DNA of 64,000 nt from Dasypus novemcinctus (GCF_030445035.2 NC_080677.1:113205263-113269262), one strand, 5' to 3'. Positions 11,251-23,254 are shown, counted from the stretch's first letter. Notes: generated by a model not told the origin, from the letters alone. Numbers and translations: made by a program.

Positions 11251-11764
11251 AGGGAACAAAAATTGAATTGTGTATTAATTCAATCTTGATAATTAAATTA
11301 AGTCTAGCCATTTATTTATTTATTTATTTATTTAACTTACACAGACATGTTTAAAAAAGCTTCCTGCTATGATTGGGTTTCTATTTCTTATCTCTTACTC
11401 ATCTATTTTTCATCTTTTCTTTTCTTTCCTTTTCTCTACCTTTCTTTCCAAGAGTTTATAATCATAGTTTTGTTCTTTTTAGTCCAAAAATTATTGAGAA
11501 TTTTTTTCCTTTTTAAGTCCTAGTTTTGCTGGATTTTAATGAAAAAAAAATTATGGCTTGTCTAATTTCTATTTTATAAGTTTTAAAGTTCTATATGCTT
11601 TGGTATGTGCACAATTTTAAAAACTCCTCAGCAAAATTAAAAGGAAAGTCTATGTATAAAATTTTGCCATATCTGCAAGATCAGTTTTACTAATTACATT
11701 TAGACTTCATAGATATGTCCTCTTAATTTTATATCAGCTTGCTCTGTCATATATGATAACCAGT

Positions 11765-12155
11765 GGGAAACGGACTTTGGCCCAGTGGTTAGGGCGTCCG
11801 TCTACCACATGGGAGGTCCGCGGTTCAAGACCCGGGCCTCCCTGACCCGTGTGGAGCTGGCCCATGCGCAGTGCTGATGGCGCGCAAGGAGTGCCCTGCC
11901 ATGCAGAGGTGTCCCCCGCGTGGGGGAGCCCCACACGCAAGGAGTGCACCCATAAGGAGAGCTGCCCAGCGCGAAGGAGGGAGCAGCCTGCCGAGGAATG
12001 GCGCCGCACACACTTCCTGTGCCGCTGACGACAACAGAAGTGGACAAAGAAACAAGACGCAGCAAAAGACACAGAAAACAGACAACCGGGGGAGGGGAGG
12101 GGAATTAAATAAATAAAAATAAATCTTAAAAAAAAATAAAAATAAAAAAAAATAA
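11765..12155 (+). repeat. DAS-type tRNA-derived SINE
   Basis: Head 'gggaaacggactttggccca', B-box 'ggttcaagacc' near 11822, typical body, and an A-rich tail to 12155. The flanks atgataaccagt (11753-11764) and atgataccagt (12156-12166) are a target-site duplication differing by one base. It sits inside old L1 DNA. Confidence 0.93.
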
Positions 12156-12289
12156 ATGATACCAGTGTTTTAGTATCTCATTATAGATGTGTTTGTCTTT
12201 TTCTCACATATAAAATAGTTTTTTCAATGTTATGTTAATTAGTATAGGATGACTATGTCATAATTATGGATTTCATCTTGTTTCATTCA

Positions 12290-12664
12290 TTTTTTTTTTA
12301 TTGTTTTTTTTTTATTTAAATTTTTTTATTTTTTATTGACTTTGTAATAATATTACATTAAAAATATATATGTGAGGTCCCATTCAACCCCACCCCCCTA
12401 CCCCCCCTCTCCCCCCCCCCCAACAACACTCGTTCCCATCATCATGACATATCCATTGGATTTGGTAAGTACATCTTTGGGCACCTCTGCACCTCATATA
12501 CATTGGTTCACATCATGGCCCATACTCTCCTCTATTCCATCAAGTAGGCCCTGTGAGGATTTACAATGTCCGGTGATTACCTCTGAAGCACCATCCAGGG
12601 CAGCTCCATGTCCCGAAGACGCCTCCACCTCTCATCTCTTCCTGCCTTTCCCCATACCCTTTGT
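12290..12664 (-). mobile_element. Family B L1-type 3' end, 5'-truncated, antisense
   Basis: Antisense copy closely matching 3588-4028, with a T-run at the left (the A tail), a C-rich tract at 12390-12420 (the G tract) and 'gtgaggtcccattcaacccc'. The 5' truncation point is near 12664. A clean flanking duplication is not evident. An ORF reading MTYPLDLVSTSLGTS... across it recurs in every copy and is not a gene. Confidence 0.75.
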
Positions 12665-15044
12665 CCCATTTTGTTTTTAAACTAAGTTCCATCCTATTTA
12701 TATCATTTTGTTCTATATTTTCTGGTGAGTTTGAGACTCTGTTTTTTTTTTTGTTTTTTTTTTTGCTGTCTCATTTATTGGCTTCTGACTTCTATGTATT
12801 TTGCTTATTTTCACTAATAGTGATTTGGAAAGTACTTTTCCTACCATGATATTCTATGTATGTCACAGAATTTTAAATGGTTGTATTTCACCAATCTTTT
12901 TCACTTCCCATGATTATAAATTTAATTAGGAATCATGGACTCAGTATAGAGAACCACATGTCCCACCCTTTTCTTTTTGCCAGATCTTCTTTTTCAAGAA
13001 TTTTGGCTTTATATTCAATATTTACATTATTTTTCCTCTCTCTGAATTTTGCAGATTTAAATGTTTACTACCCCTCTATTATGGTTACTTTCTCACTGTT
13101 ATGTTCTTAATCTGCAAGCAAGAAGGGAAAGAGGTGATTTGATGAAGGAAGGGGACCATTCCAGAAAATAGTTCTATAGTAATGGTGTAGCCTGCTTGAC
13201 TTTGTCATCCAAGAGGAGAGGTGAAAGGTGACTGAACATTATTTCTACATTTATCCTGCTATTCTGAGCATACACTTTCTTTCTGCTATCCTCAGGATGC
13301 TATGTTCATTGGAAATACCAGATTTTGGCATATGGATTTAACTTTAGATTTTTCTCCTAGTGCCAATTGCTTTTATTAGTTTTCCTTTGGACTTTATGTA
13401 GGGGATAACTTTGATAATTCATTGAATGGGAAATTTGTGGGGCAGGGAAGTCCTAAAATCCCCCTGAGGTTTCAGTGAGCGTACATTACTGTTTGCTTGG
13501 GGTTGTACCAATTTATTTGTTTTCCCAGCAGAATTATTAACAGTGCCCTGTTTCACTCTCAAAAATATTCTGCTGTAAATAATTATTTATATGATCACCC
13601 AACGTGTGGGTCATGTGGAGTTAGTCTTTTCATTATCTCTACGAGAGGAAGTGAGAAATAAAATAATTTAAATACAGGAAGGATTTTAAAAATTGTTAAC
13701 AATATCAAAACAAAAAAATCAAGAATTCATAAAAATTCACAAAGCAAAAAAAAAAAGGAAACATAGTATGAAAACTTGCCATTTTATATACATGTTCAAT
13801 GAAAAAGACAAAATAGAGAACCTAAAGATTAAAAAGATAAATTCTAAAATAGCATAAGGATATAAACAGAAAACCAAACAATAGAAGTAGCGCCAGAAAA
13901 ATTCACTTAAACAATGCATATTTCTGTATATAACACTCTCACACACACGTGTTTATATTTGTTATATATTCGTAAGTATACATTATTTATCTCCTTAGTA
14001 AAATAAATGGAAAAGAGTGGGGGAGGATGAAAACCAGGCTTTGGTTGGAAGCCAGTGAGTAGCAACAACTCTTAGCAGAATTCTGTAGTCCGATGGAGCT
14101 GGACTGGAGTCCTTGGAGGGAGAAAAGGCATGAGGGCACCTTACCTCCTCCCCTAAACCAGAGCAAACCCCTTAAACAAAGACGTCTCATAGCCATGTTG
14201 GTAAGACTCAGCATACTTGTATATATGTCTCTTGAAAATCTTCAAACTTGGAAGTATTGTATTTTATTGTTTTCATATATATTTTTTGGAACATGGTCAT
14301 GTGTGAAAACTCTTCACTAAAGGACTTAATTAATTAAAAAATTAAAAAACCCAATCTAAACTATTGATAGAATAAAGCGTTGTTTTATAACGATAACGAA
14401 ATCAACACAGGAGGAGTAGCTTCTCAGTATACCACGCCTGAGACAGAATCTATGCTATATCACTGTTTAAGATTGCACAGGCAGCAAATTTTGCTGAACA
14501 AGAACTATGAAAAATGGAAGGAATTTGACCCACTAATTATAATGCCTTGATCAAATCAAAGCAGCTCAGCTAAGGTCACAGACTACTTACTTGCATGTAA
14601 GAAGGAGACAGATTTGCAGTTTTATGTTTTCTCTTATTTTTTAACATGCAAAATGTTCCAGGTTTTTTTATTAACCTAGGCAGTTGTTAGCACAAGAGAT
14701 TAGTTTAGCAATTTGATGAGGTGAATTGCACAGCATGTAAAATTAGAATCCCAGAAACCAAAGCCCCAAATCTAATTTTCACCCTGGTTTATAAGGTTCT
14801 TTTGAAAATTCTATGCTCCTAATGCATGCTTCTAATTCTCTAACTCCTCGAAGAAATAGTGTTTCCTACCAACTAAGTAAAAAATATTCTGAATTGTCAC
14901 TGCGCAATACTTGCATTTTATATTTACTGGATCATTGAGCTTAGGTACAAAGACCCAATCTATTTACCCTGAAATTGTCGTGCTTGTAAACTGTAGCAAA
15001 ATTCTTGATTTGACTATGAATTCTACAAAGTAAAGATTTTGCGT
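12665..15044. other. Intergenic; possible L1 remnant then single-copy sequence
   Basis: 12665-13110 is T-rich and probably continues the old antisense L1. From 13110 to 15044 I see no exon, RNA gene or clear repeat. Parts (about 13340-13620 and 14400-14760) have the balanced, non-repetitive look of constrained non-coding DNA, but this cannot be judged without alignment. An AC run (13932-13950) and scattered A-runs occur. Confidence 0.4.
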
Positions 15045-15320
15045 GACCCACACAACTCATTCCCTCACCTTTTCAGGTCTTTCCTCACATGTCACTTTCT
15101 TAGGTTTTCCCTGGTGATCCTATTTAAAATCTCAGTCCAGCCCCCACCCCATCCCACCCAACATTGCTCATGCCTTTTCACTGCTTCATGTTTCTCCAGA
15201 GCACTTTTTAATCATCTAACATTTATTTTAATAATTTATCTTGTTTATTATGTGATTCCCCTTACTAAACTAAGTCCCAGGAGGGCAGAGATAAACACTT
15301 CTGAATTTTCAATTTGCTAT
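15045..15320 (+). repeat. L2 LINE 3'-end fossil
   Basis: 'tcacatgtcactttcttagg', 'cagtccagcccccacccc', 'catttattttaataatttat', 'aagtcccaggagggcagaga' follow the L2 3' UTR order on the plus strand. Diverged; the 99-codon ORF across it is incidental. Confidence 0.65.
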
Positions 15321-15395
15321 TACCTTATGTCTTTTTAAATAGTATATATTATTTGATGTTGCATATATTTGGGTTTTTTTAGTTTGTTCTAATTC

Positions 15396-15581
15396 TTTTT
15401 TTTTTTTCATTTTCATTTTTAATTTATTTTTATTTTTTTACCCCCTCTCCCCCACCCCAAGGTGATTCCCTCACCTGTCTGCTCCTTTTCTGCTCATTGT
15501 CTTTAGGAGGCACCAGGAACCAAACCCAGGACCTACCATGTGGGAGGCAGGTGCCCAATTGCTTGGGCCACATCAGCTCCC
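15396..15581 (-). repeat. Older DAS-related SINE, 5' part
   Basis: Read on the minus strand: 'gggagctgatgtggcccaag', then 'ttgggcacctgcctcccaca', then a B-box-like 'gggtttggttcc' and an A-rich end. This is the older head type (with 'caagc.attgggc..ctgcc') rather than the young 'gacttggcccagtggttag' type. It is diverged. Confidence 0.7.
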
Positions 15582-15589
15582 TATTTTTG

Positions 15590-16080
15590 AATTTTATGAA
15601 CATGATATCATTCTGTTTGTCATCTTCTGAGATTTGTTTTTGAAACTCAATATTATGGTTTTGAGATTCATCTTTGTTGATGGATATAGTTATAATTCAC
15701 TCATTATTTTTCCATTTTTCTGTTTCCTTGTCCTTGGCCATTTTGGTTGTTTCCAGCTTTTGACAAAGCAGTTAGGACTGCTTGTCTGTTGGTGCATATG
15801 TGCAAGGGTTTCTCTGTGATTATAGCTGGCAGTGGAATTTATGGTCACAGGAGAGGGACATTTTTCTGCTTAAAATTAAACATCAAATTGCTTTCCAAAT
15901 TGGTGATACCAATTTATAATCCACACACTGGTGGATAAGAAAATATCATTGATACAATCTTTACCAGTACTTGATATTTTCAGATGTTTCTCTTTTGGTC
16001 AAGTTGATGAATGTAACATTATATACCACTTTGGTTTTAGGATGCATTTCCCTTATTACTAACCAGATTAAACATCCTTT
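15590..16080 (-). repeat. Ancient L1 3' region, antisense (left half)
   Basis: Antisense L1 landmarks: 'tgttgatggatatagttata' region, 'ttggttgtttccagcttttg', 'gctggcagtggaatttatgg', 'tttccaaattggtgatacca'. The copy is cut at 16080 by a family B insertion and resumes at 17535. Confidence 0.65.
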
Positions 16081-17521
16081 TTTTAAAAAAATTAATTAAT
16101 TCATTCATTTTTTTAATATTACATTCAAAAAATATGAGGTCCCCATGTACCCCCCACCCCCCTCACCCCACTACTCCCCCCATAGCAACATTCTCCTCCA
16201 TCATCATGACACATTCATTGCATTTGGTGACTTCATCTCTGAGCATCATGCCCCTCATGGCCAATGGTCCACATCATAGCCCACACTCTCCCACATTCCA
16301 TCCAGTGGGCCATGGGAGGACCTACAATGTCCAGTAATTGTCCCTGCAGCACCACCCAGGACAACTCCAAGTCCCAAAAACGCCTCCACATCTCATCTCT
16401 TCCTCCCATTCCCCGTACCCAGCAGCCACCATGGCCACTTTTTCCACACCAATGCCACATTTTCTTCAATTACTAACCACAATAGTTCATGAATAGAATA
16501 TCAGTAAGTCCACTCTAATCCATATTCTATTCCTCCATGCTGTGGACCTTGGATTGGTTGTGTCCATTCCACATCTATGTCAAGAGGGGGCTTAGATTCC
16601 ACATGGATGCTGGATGCAATCCTCCTGCTTTCAGTTGTAGGCACTCATGGCTCCATGGTGTGGTGGTTGACATTCTTCAACTACATGTTAGGTGAGTGGG
16701 GTAAGTCCAATAAACTAGAGTGTAGGAGCTGAAGTCTTTTGCGGCTCAGGGCTTGGCTATCATATGGTCAGTCCAGAGAGTCAGATCCCCTGGGTATATC
16801 TTAAATCACAGCACCAACTACAATTATGGTAAAGTAACAGGAAAGGCTTGTGAAAAGAGATCACAGCTGAATCCAGCTCCATCACACAGAAACACCAACT
16901 CCAAAGAAGGGCCAACTGACATGGCAGTGGACGCCATCTGCCATGACCATAAAACCCGTGGGTCTCTGTAGCCCTCAGAAGAACCAATACCTGGGGTTAT
17001 ATCTACTTTTTCTATCTCTGGGACTCTGCTCAGTTGTGCATAAGGACAACCCCTCTGATAACCTCCCGGCTCTTTTTTAGAGACTCATAGCCATATAAAC
17101 TCATTTGTCCTTTCCATTTCCCCCTTAATTTAGGTCAAAAAGCATTTTTAACTCCTGTTATTATATGTAGACAGAGATATTCTGCTGCTCTGAGTTGAAC
17201 CTTTTATTCAAGGTCATTTTCTAGTTACGTCATCAGCAGGTACTTGGTAGTGATCCCTCGGCACCAGGGAGGCTCATCCCCAGGAGTCATGTCCCACGCT
17301 GGGGGAAAGGCAATGAATTTACATGCTGAGTTTGGGTTCAAGACTGGCCACATTTGAGCAACATGGAGGCTCTCAGGAGGTAACTCTTAGGCACACTGCT
17401 GCTCTAGGCCTTGTTCTTATTTCAGGTGCGCAGGCTCACAAGCATAGCCATTAGTATCAGGGGCTCATTGTTGGACCTTCATTCTTTTTTGGTCTTTGCC
17501 ATTGCAAAGGGGGATTGTTGT
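16081..17521 (-). mobile_element. Family B L1-type element, longest clean antisense copy
   Basis: A 1,441 bp insertion into an older L1, bounded by a perfect 13-base duplication ttaaacatccttt at 16068-16080 and 17522-17534. The left end is T-rich (the A tail), followed by a C-rich tract at 16146-16182. It covers the same sequence as the sense copy at 50982-52753 and gives the best guide to the family. No intact ORF of meaningful length. I take it as the long 3' part of a xenarthran L1; a separate non-LTR element is possible. Confidence 0.75.
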
Positions 17522-17534
17522 TTAAACATCCTTT

Positions 17535-17720
17535 CATGTTTAGTGGCCATGGGTTTTTTTAATCTGTGAAATACCATTCATGTCTTTTTGCATATTCTTT
17601 GATTGCATTGTTGGTCTTTTCCTTGATTTTTGCAGTTCTTATAAATGCTATATATTAGTACTTTACAATTATGTGTGTTACAAATAGGTTCTTCCAGTTT
17701 ATGGCATAACTTTTTCCCCT
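17535..17720 (-). repeat. Ancient L1 3' region, antisense (right half)
   Basis: Continues the copy cut at 16080: 'catgtttagtggccatgggt', 'gtctttttgcatattctttg', 'tataaatgctatatattagt'. The remaining stretch to about 18284 is unassigned, apart from L1-like traces. Confidence 0.55.
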
Positions 17721-18284
17721 ACCTCCCTTTCTCCTTCTCTGTTCCTACCTTCCTCTCTTTCCTGTTATACTTTTCCTCAAAATCTCAGTATGTGTAGAAG
17801 AGGAGAGGGACCCATCCATGTCACCTCACTTTTATCACATTATATAGAAATTTCAATAGAGCATTTCTTCCTCTTAAATTTTCCCATTCCTAATTTTTTT
17901 TGAAAGTTTCCTAGATAACTTTTGGGGAAAATAAATAGAAAACCCATTTGATATGTGAGTTATTTCTTTACATTTTTAAATGGTGAAAGTAAAATAATTA
18001 TGTTTTATTTTCCTCTTCAAGCCTCATATGGAGTTAAACAAATTTCTAATATTCCTCCATAATCTTAACTAACTCAGCATAATGCATAATTTATGGGTAA
18101 AATGGCAGCTGCTATAAGGCTTAGCAAATTCTAATACCATTTGTCAAAATTGTTTGCATAAATGGTATTTTGAGAGGCAGAGTTTTTTTTAACCTGTTCC
18201 TTCTCTAATACTTTTAACTCTACATGAAATTTAATATTAAATTGGCAAAGTTCCCTGTTCTCAGGTTAGATATAGATTCTCTCT

Positions 18285-18395
18285 CAGGTGGCTGTAAGTT
18301 CCACAAGGATAGGCATCCTATTGCTTTTGTTCCCAGTGCATAGCACCATGTCTGTAGCATAATAGATGCTCAATAAATACTTGCTAATGAATTGT
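18285..18395 (+). repeat. L2 LINE 3' end
   Basis: 'gtaagttccacaaggatagg', 'cccagtgcatagcaccatgt', 'gatgctcaataaatacttgc' are the standard closing phrases of L2 on the plus strand. Confidence 0.75.
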
Positions 18396-18409
18396 GTAAA
18401 GGACAGATT

Positions 18410-18782
18410 TTTAAAAATTGATCGTATTTTTTTTACTTGAGAAGTTGTGGGTTTACAGAAAAATCATGCATAAAATAGAGATACCTTATACTCCCCTATT
18501 ATTAACACCTTGCATTAGTGTGGTATATTTGTTATAATTCATGAAAGAACATTTTTATAATTGTACTATTTGGTCCATCATTTACAATTGGGCTCACTAT
18601 TTGTTTTGTAAAGACCTATATTTAAAAAAAAATTTTATTCTAGTAACATATATACAACCTACAATTTCCGCTTTTAATCACGTTCAAATATATAATTCAG
18701 TGCTATTAATTATGTTCACAATATTGTGCTACCATCACCGCCATCCATTACCAAAATGTTTCATCAACCCAAATTATGTATG
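18410..18782 (-). repeat. L1 3' UTR, antisense
   Basis: 'agaagttgtgggtttacaga', 'atcatgcataaaatagagat', 'cctattattaacaccttgca', then 'tagtaacatatatacaacct' and 'gctaccatcaccgccatcca'. The same order appears at 29350-29600 and 21500-21900, so these belong to one L1 family distinct from family B. Confidence 0.65.
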
Positions 18783-18799
18783 ACCATATTCTAAGAATC

Positions 18800-19175
18800 T
18801 TAAAATGTTCACAACTTTTTGTCCATTAAGTCTATTTCTAGGAATGTACTCTAAGAAAGAAATTTGATAAATGCAGATAGACTTATATAGAAGGATGTTG
18901 ATGGGGTCATTGTTTATAATAAAATAAGTCTGGAAACAAATTCAATATGCAACATTAATGAATTTATTTAAACAATTATAGAATATCTATATGATAGAAT
19001 GTCATGAAGTCATTAAAACTCATTTTCAAAGAATATAAGAAATGCATACAAAAGTGTTAAATGAATAAAACAGTATAGAACCATATATTTAGTATTAGTA
19101 TGATCCTAATTTTGGCATAAAGTGTGTAGGCACAGAAAGATCTGGAAAGAAATATACCAGTACTTTCAGTAGTCA
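18800..19175 (+). repeat. Ancient L1 (L1M/ME-like) 3' end, sense
   Basis: 'ttgtccattaagtctatttc', 'taggaatgtactctaagaaa', 'gtttataataaaataagtct', 'gatcctaattttggcataaa' follow the layout of old L1M 3' ends on the plus strand. 19176-19430 after it shows nothing recognisable. Confidence 0.6.
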
Positions 19176-19429
19176 TCTCTATATAGTAGAAATCACCAGT
19201 CAGCATAGTTACCACATGAGACTCCAAGCTCCTTGAAATTAGTATCTGAGTTCTTTCAGCTTTATATTCTATAGTTTAGCTTTGTATAGTATAGTGCTTT
19301 GGAATTGTGGTAGTCAACAGTTAATTAATTAGGACAATGCCCTTAAAAACAGGAAGAAATTTTTAAAATTTATTTCTTATAACAATGTTATAAGTTACTC
19401 AGTTAAAACAACTACAATAAATCTGCTTT

Positions 19430-19885
19430 AGTCAGCAGTTACATTCCCCCTTATTTTTCTTCATTTCTTAATCTTGTGTGATTTGGAACAAAGTCCACTC
19501 TACTTCAGGCTGAGAAGGGACATAGATATTATGGGACAGAGGAGTGGAGTTGTTTTGTTTGCAGTTGAAGATACTCCTTCCTTTTGGGCTGGGGATGGTT
19601 CATCTTCATCGTTTTGTTAGTTGTCCAGGGCAGGCCCAAAGAACTGGAGAGCAGGAGTTGGCCACGTGTCTGCTGGGTTTCAGGGCTCCATTGCCATAGG
19701 AACGAGTGTAAACTACATGTAGACCACTATGCATGTGGTGCAGCAGTACTCCAGAATGTATTCACCAGGTGCAGTGAATGTGCCACAATGATGGAAGAGG
19801 TTCTTGATGTGGGAGGAGTGGGGTGAGGGGGTGGGGGCTATATGGGGACCTCATATTTTTTTAATGTAACATTAAAAAAAAAAGA
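19430..19885 (+). mobile_element. Family B copy with inverted 5' segment (twin-primed)
   Basis: The left part, about 19440-19680, reads antisense to the family (compare 16450-16725). The right part, about 19700-19885, reads sense and ends with the G-rich tract (19812-19838) and an A tail. In element coordinates the inverted part lies just upstream of the sense part, with roughly 150 bases lost at the join. This is the layout produced by twin priming during L1 insertion. Boundaries are approximate. Confidence 0.6.
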
Positions 19886-19894
19886 AAAAACAGT

Positions 19895-20110
19895 TTTTAA
19901 CACCTGATATTACATGTAGGCTGTGATATTCTGCTGATCTGAATTGACCCTTTTATTCAAGGTCTTTTAAAAAGAAAGAATTTTTTGATGTGGAAAATTG
20001 GAGGGTGAGGGGAGTGGGCACATGGGCTCCTCCTATATTTTTTAATGTAACATTTTATGTGATCTATGTATCTTATAAAAATAATTTAATATATTAAAAA
20101 TAACAATACA
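19895..20110 (+). mobile_element. Second short family B copy with antisense-then-sense layout
   Basis: 19895-19970 ('acacctgatattacatgtag', 'cttttattcaaggtctttta') is antisense, like 17140-17220. 19980-20110 (G-rich then 'tttttaatgtaacattttat') is the sense 3' end. It may be a second twin-primed insertion or a rearrangement of the neighbouring copy. Confidence 0.45.
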
Positions 20111-20216
20111 AAAAACAAAACAAAATAAAAAAACAAAGGCTTTAAGTCTCTGAAAATATATTTAACAAGTAAATTGAAAATTATATGTTCAAATAAAATA
20201 AGTAGAAGAATCATGA

Positions 20217-20760
20217 TTAGGGGATTTTAGCTAAGTATAACAAGTATAAAGAATTTTTCATGTATTCCCAGATAGAGCCCCCCGAATAGGTGTTGATTTC
20301 ATGCAGCCGAGCACTGTCGCCTGCGTCCCCTCCGGACATCCCTAGGGCCCTCTGGAGCACTTCGGGAGCACTTCGTTTGAGGCTTTGTTTACTGTGGCAT
20401 TTTGTGGATTCTGGCTGAGACCAGCATAAACATAGATAACCTCTGGAATGACCTCCTGACTCACTTTGAAATCTCTTTGCCATAGAACTATTTTATTTCA
20501 TATTTCCCCCTATTGATCAAGATCTTTCTTCCAAGGCATTGCTGATTACTGCTTGGTAATAATCCCTTGGTACCAGGCAGCAGGCTTTCATCCCTGGGAG
20601 TCATATCCCACAAGCAAAGTAGTAAGGTTATTTGCAGAGTTTGGCTTAGAGATAGGCCACATTTGAGTAATCAGGTGGTTTTCAGGAGGCAACTCAGGCA
20701 TTAATTATAATTAGACTTGGTTTCATTACTGGAATAAGTTTCATAAGTGCAATCATTAAG
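20217..20760 (-). repeat. Older family B copy, antisense
   Basis: 'cctctggaatgacctcctga', 'gaaatctctttgccatagaa', 'ccctgggagtcatatcccac' and 'gccacatttgagtaatcagg' match 17040-17440 and the old copy at 46990-47350. More diverged than the copies with perfect duplications. Confidence 0.6.
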
Positions 20761-20767
20761 ATCTAGG

Positions 20768-21180
20768 TTTTGGGAAGTGGATGAGGCTCAAGTGATAAGG
20801 CCTCCACCTACCATTTGGGAGGACCCAGGTTTGATCCCTGGGACCTCCTAATGAAAAAGAAAAGAAAGCACGCCTGTGCAGTGAGCCAGTACCTATGTGA
20901 TGAGCCAGTGCTGTGCAAGTGATTCATGCAGCAAAGATGATGCAACAAAAGAGAGATGAAGGGGAAAGTCAAAGTGAAGTGCAGCAGAGACTAGAACTAC
21001 AGTGGCACAATTGACAGGGAACCTCTCTCCACATCAGAGGTCCCCAGGATCGAGTCCCTCTGAATTGTAGAGGAGAAAGATGAGAAGACAAAAAGAGAAA
21101 TAGATACAGAAGATCTCACAGCAAATGGACACAGCAAAAACAGGGTGGGGGAGGGGAAAATCTTAAAAAAAAAAAAAAAA
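20768..21180 (+). repeat. Older dimeric DAS-related SINE
   Basis: Head 'gggaagtggatgaggctcaa' with B-box-like 'ggtttgatcc' near 20828, then a second tRNA-like unit with 'gatcgagtccc' near 21047, then tail 'gcaaatggacacagcaaaaa' and poly(A). Flanks aagatctaggtttt (about 20758) and aagaccgaggtctt (about 21179) look like a diverged duplication. Compare the second dimeric copy at 53360. Confidence 0.8.
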
Positions 21181-21479
21181 GACCGAGGTCTTGGCTTATT
21201 AGTCTATTTCCCTTTATTAAGCAAGGCTTATATGTTCCAGAGCTTCTGGCTATCTTATTCGAGAAATAGTAGGACTTCCTCCAGGAGGGAAGTTTAATAT
21301 TTTGTTAACTGCTGTGCAGGCCTCCATCTATCCAAAAAGCATACCTATGGCAATAAGGTTACATTTATATCCCATAGAAGTATATAGCTATATAATGTTC
21401 AAGTTATTTAAAAGAACCTGCCTAGACACCTGACTGTGTGAAACAATATACCTTGTAGAGAAATCTGATTGTTCCTGTG

Positions 21480-22610
21480 ATATATAACATTTTTCTAGTA
21501 ATAAAATATGCAACATTCCCCAACCCCCCTATTGCTGACATTTAGTATTGGTGTGGTTACCTCTATTACATTTGATCTAGGAATGTTAAAATGTTATTAA
21601 CTATAATCCATATTTTGCTTTGCACATATTTTTGCCTGAATACCACCCTATTATTAACACACTGTACTAGTGATGTACTTTTGTTTTAGAAAGAACATTC
21701 CTATATTTATGTTATTAACCCCAATCCTCGTCCACCACAGAGTTCAGGGTTCACTGTTATATAATCCTGTATTTTATCCTCTAGCTTTTCTTCCAGTAAC
21801 ATATATGACCTAAAACTTCCCCCTTCGACCACACTCATACACATGCCTCAGTGCTGCCATCTATGCTCACAGCATCACATTACCATTACTTCTGTCCATC
21901 CCCAAACCACTACAATCAAACTAAATTCTACACAGATTAAGCATCAGCTTCCCTTTTTGTACCTTCTTTCTATCTCCTGGTAACCTATCTTCTAGATTCT
22001 ACCTCTATGAATTTGCTTATTATAATTAGTTCATATATTAGTGAGCTCATACATATTTGTCCTTCTGTGTCTGGCTTATCTCGCTCAACCCAAGGCCCTC
22101 TGGAACCATCCACGTTGCTGCATGCATCAGTATTTCATTCCTTCTTACAGCTGAATAATATTCCCTTGTTGGCATATACCACATTTTGTTTATTTATCTG
22201 TTAATGGGTATTTGGGTTGCTTTCCTCTTTTAGCAATTGTGAAGTGCTGCTATGAACACTGGTGTGCATATATCTGTCATGTCCCTGCTTTCAATTCTTC
22301 TGGGTATATACCTAGTAGTGGGATTGCCAGCTCAAATGGCAATTCTATATTTAGCTTCCTGATGGCTATACCATTCTATATAATCCCACCAGCAGTGAAT
22401 GAGTGTGCCTATTTCTCCACATCCTCCCCAATACTTGTAGTTTTTTGCTTTTTCTTTTTTTTTTAAGGTAGCCAATCTAGGCAGTGTGATATGATATCTC
22501 ATTGGGGTTTTGATCTGCACTTCCCTAATAGCTAGTGAAGTTGAACATCTTTTCATGTGCTTTTTAGCAAATGGCAAGAATTCTTGATCCCTCATAGCCC
22601 ATTACCAATA
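21480..22610 (-). repeat. L1 ORF2 C-terminus and 3' UTR, antisense
   Basis: 21480-21900 is the 3' UTR type also seen at 18410; 22190-22610 gives antisense ORF2 C-terminal landmarks: 'gaagtgctgctatgaacact', 'gggtatatacctagtagtgg', 'atttctccacatcctcccca', 'cattggggttttgatctgca', 'cttttcatgtgctttttagc'. All frames are broken. 21181-21480 before it has no clear feature. Confidence 0.75.
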
Positions 22611-22765
22611 ACTAGTCATTGACCACATATTCTACTTTGACTTGCTCTTCATTTGCTATCCTATATTCCTGCTTGCAAGCAGGTGGCTAGGATGACACCA
22701 ACCACTCACATCCACCAAGGGCATTTTGGCTACTGGAAATGAAAATGGCACATAACACACTTTCT

Positions 22766-23254
22766 TTCTTTCTTTTTTTAAAATTTTTTATTCATTTTTA
22801 AAAAATATTACATTCAAAAAATATGAGGTCCCATTCAACCCCACCGCCCCCACCCCAACACTCCCCCCACAGCAACACTCTCTCCCATCATCATGACACA
22901 TCCATTGCATTTGGTAAGTACAACTCTGGGCATCGCTGCACCTCATGGTCAGTGGTTCACATCATAGCCCATACTCTCCCACGTTCCATCCAGTGGGCCC
23001 TGGGGGGATCTACAATGTCCGGTAATTGTCCCTGAAGCACCACCCAGGACAACTCCAAGTCCCGAAAATGCCTCCACATCTCATCTCTTCTTCCCATTCC
23101 CCGCACCCAGCAGCCACCATGGCTACTTTTCCCACACCAATGCCACATTTTCTCTGTGGACATTGGAATGGTTGTGTCCATTGCACATCTATGTCAAGAG
23201 GGGGCTTAGATTCCACATGGATACTGGATGCAATCCTCCTGCTTTCAGTTGTAG
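22766..23254 (-). mobile_element. Family B L1-type 3' end, antisense, recent
   Basis: A 489 bp insertion bounded by a perfect 15-base duplication cataacacactttct at 22751-22765 and 23255-23269. Left T-run, then 'atgaggtcccattcaacccc' and the shared body. Five overlapping ORFs here recur in other copies and are not genes. Confidence 0.85.

Noticed and set aside
12372..12680. Recurrent ORF (MTYPLDLVSTSLGTS...) also present at 3569-3898 and 38432-38725
   Set aside because: Its recurrence comes from family B copies; it lies in the element's 3' region on the antisense strand and has no protein features.
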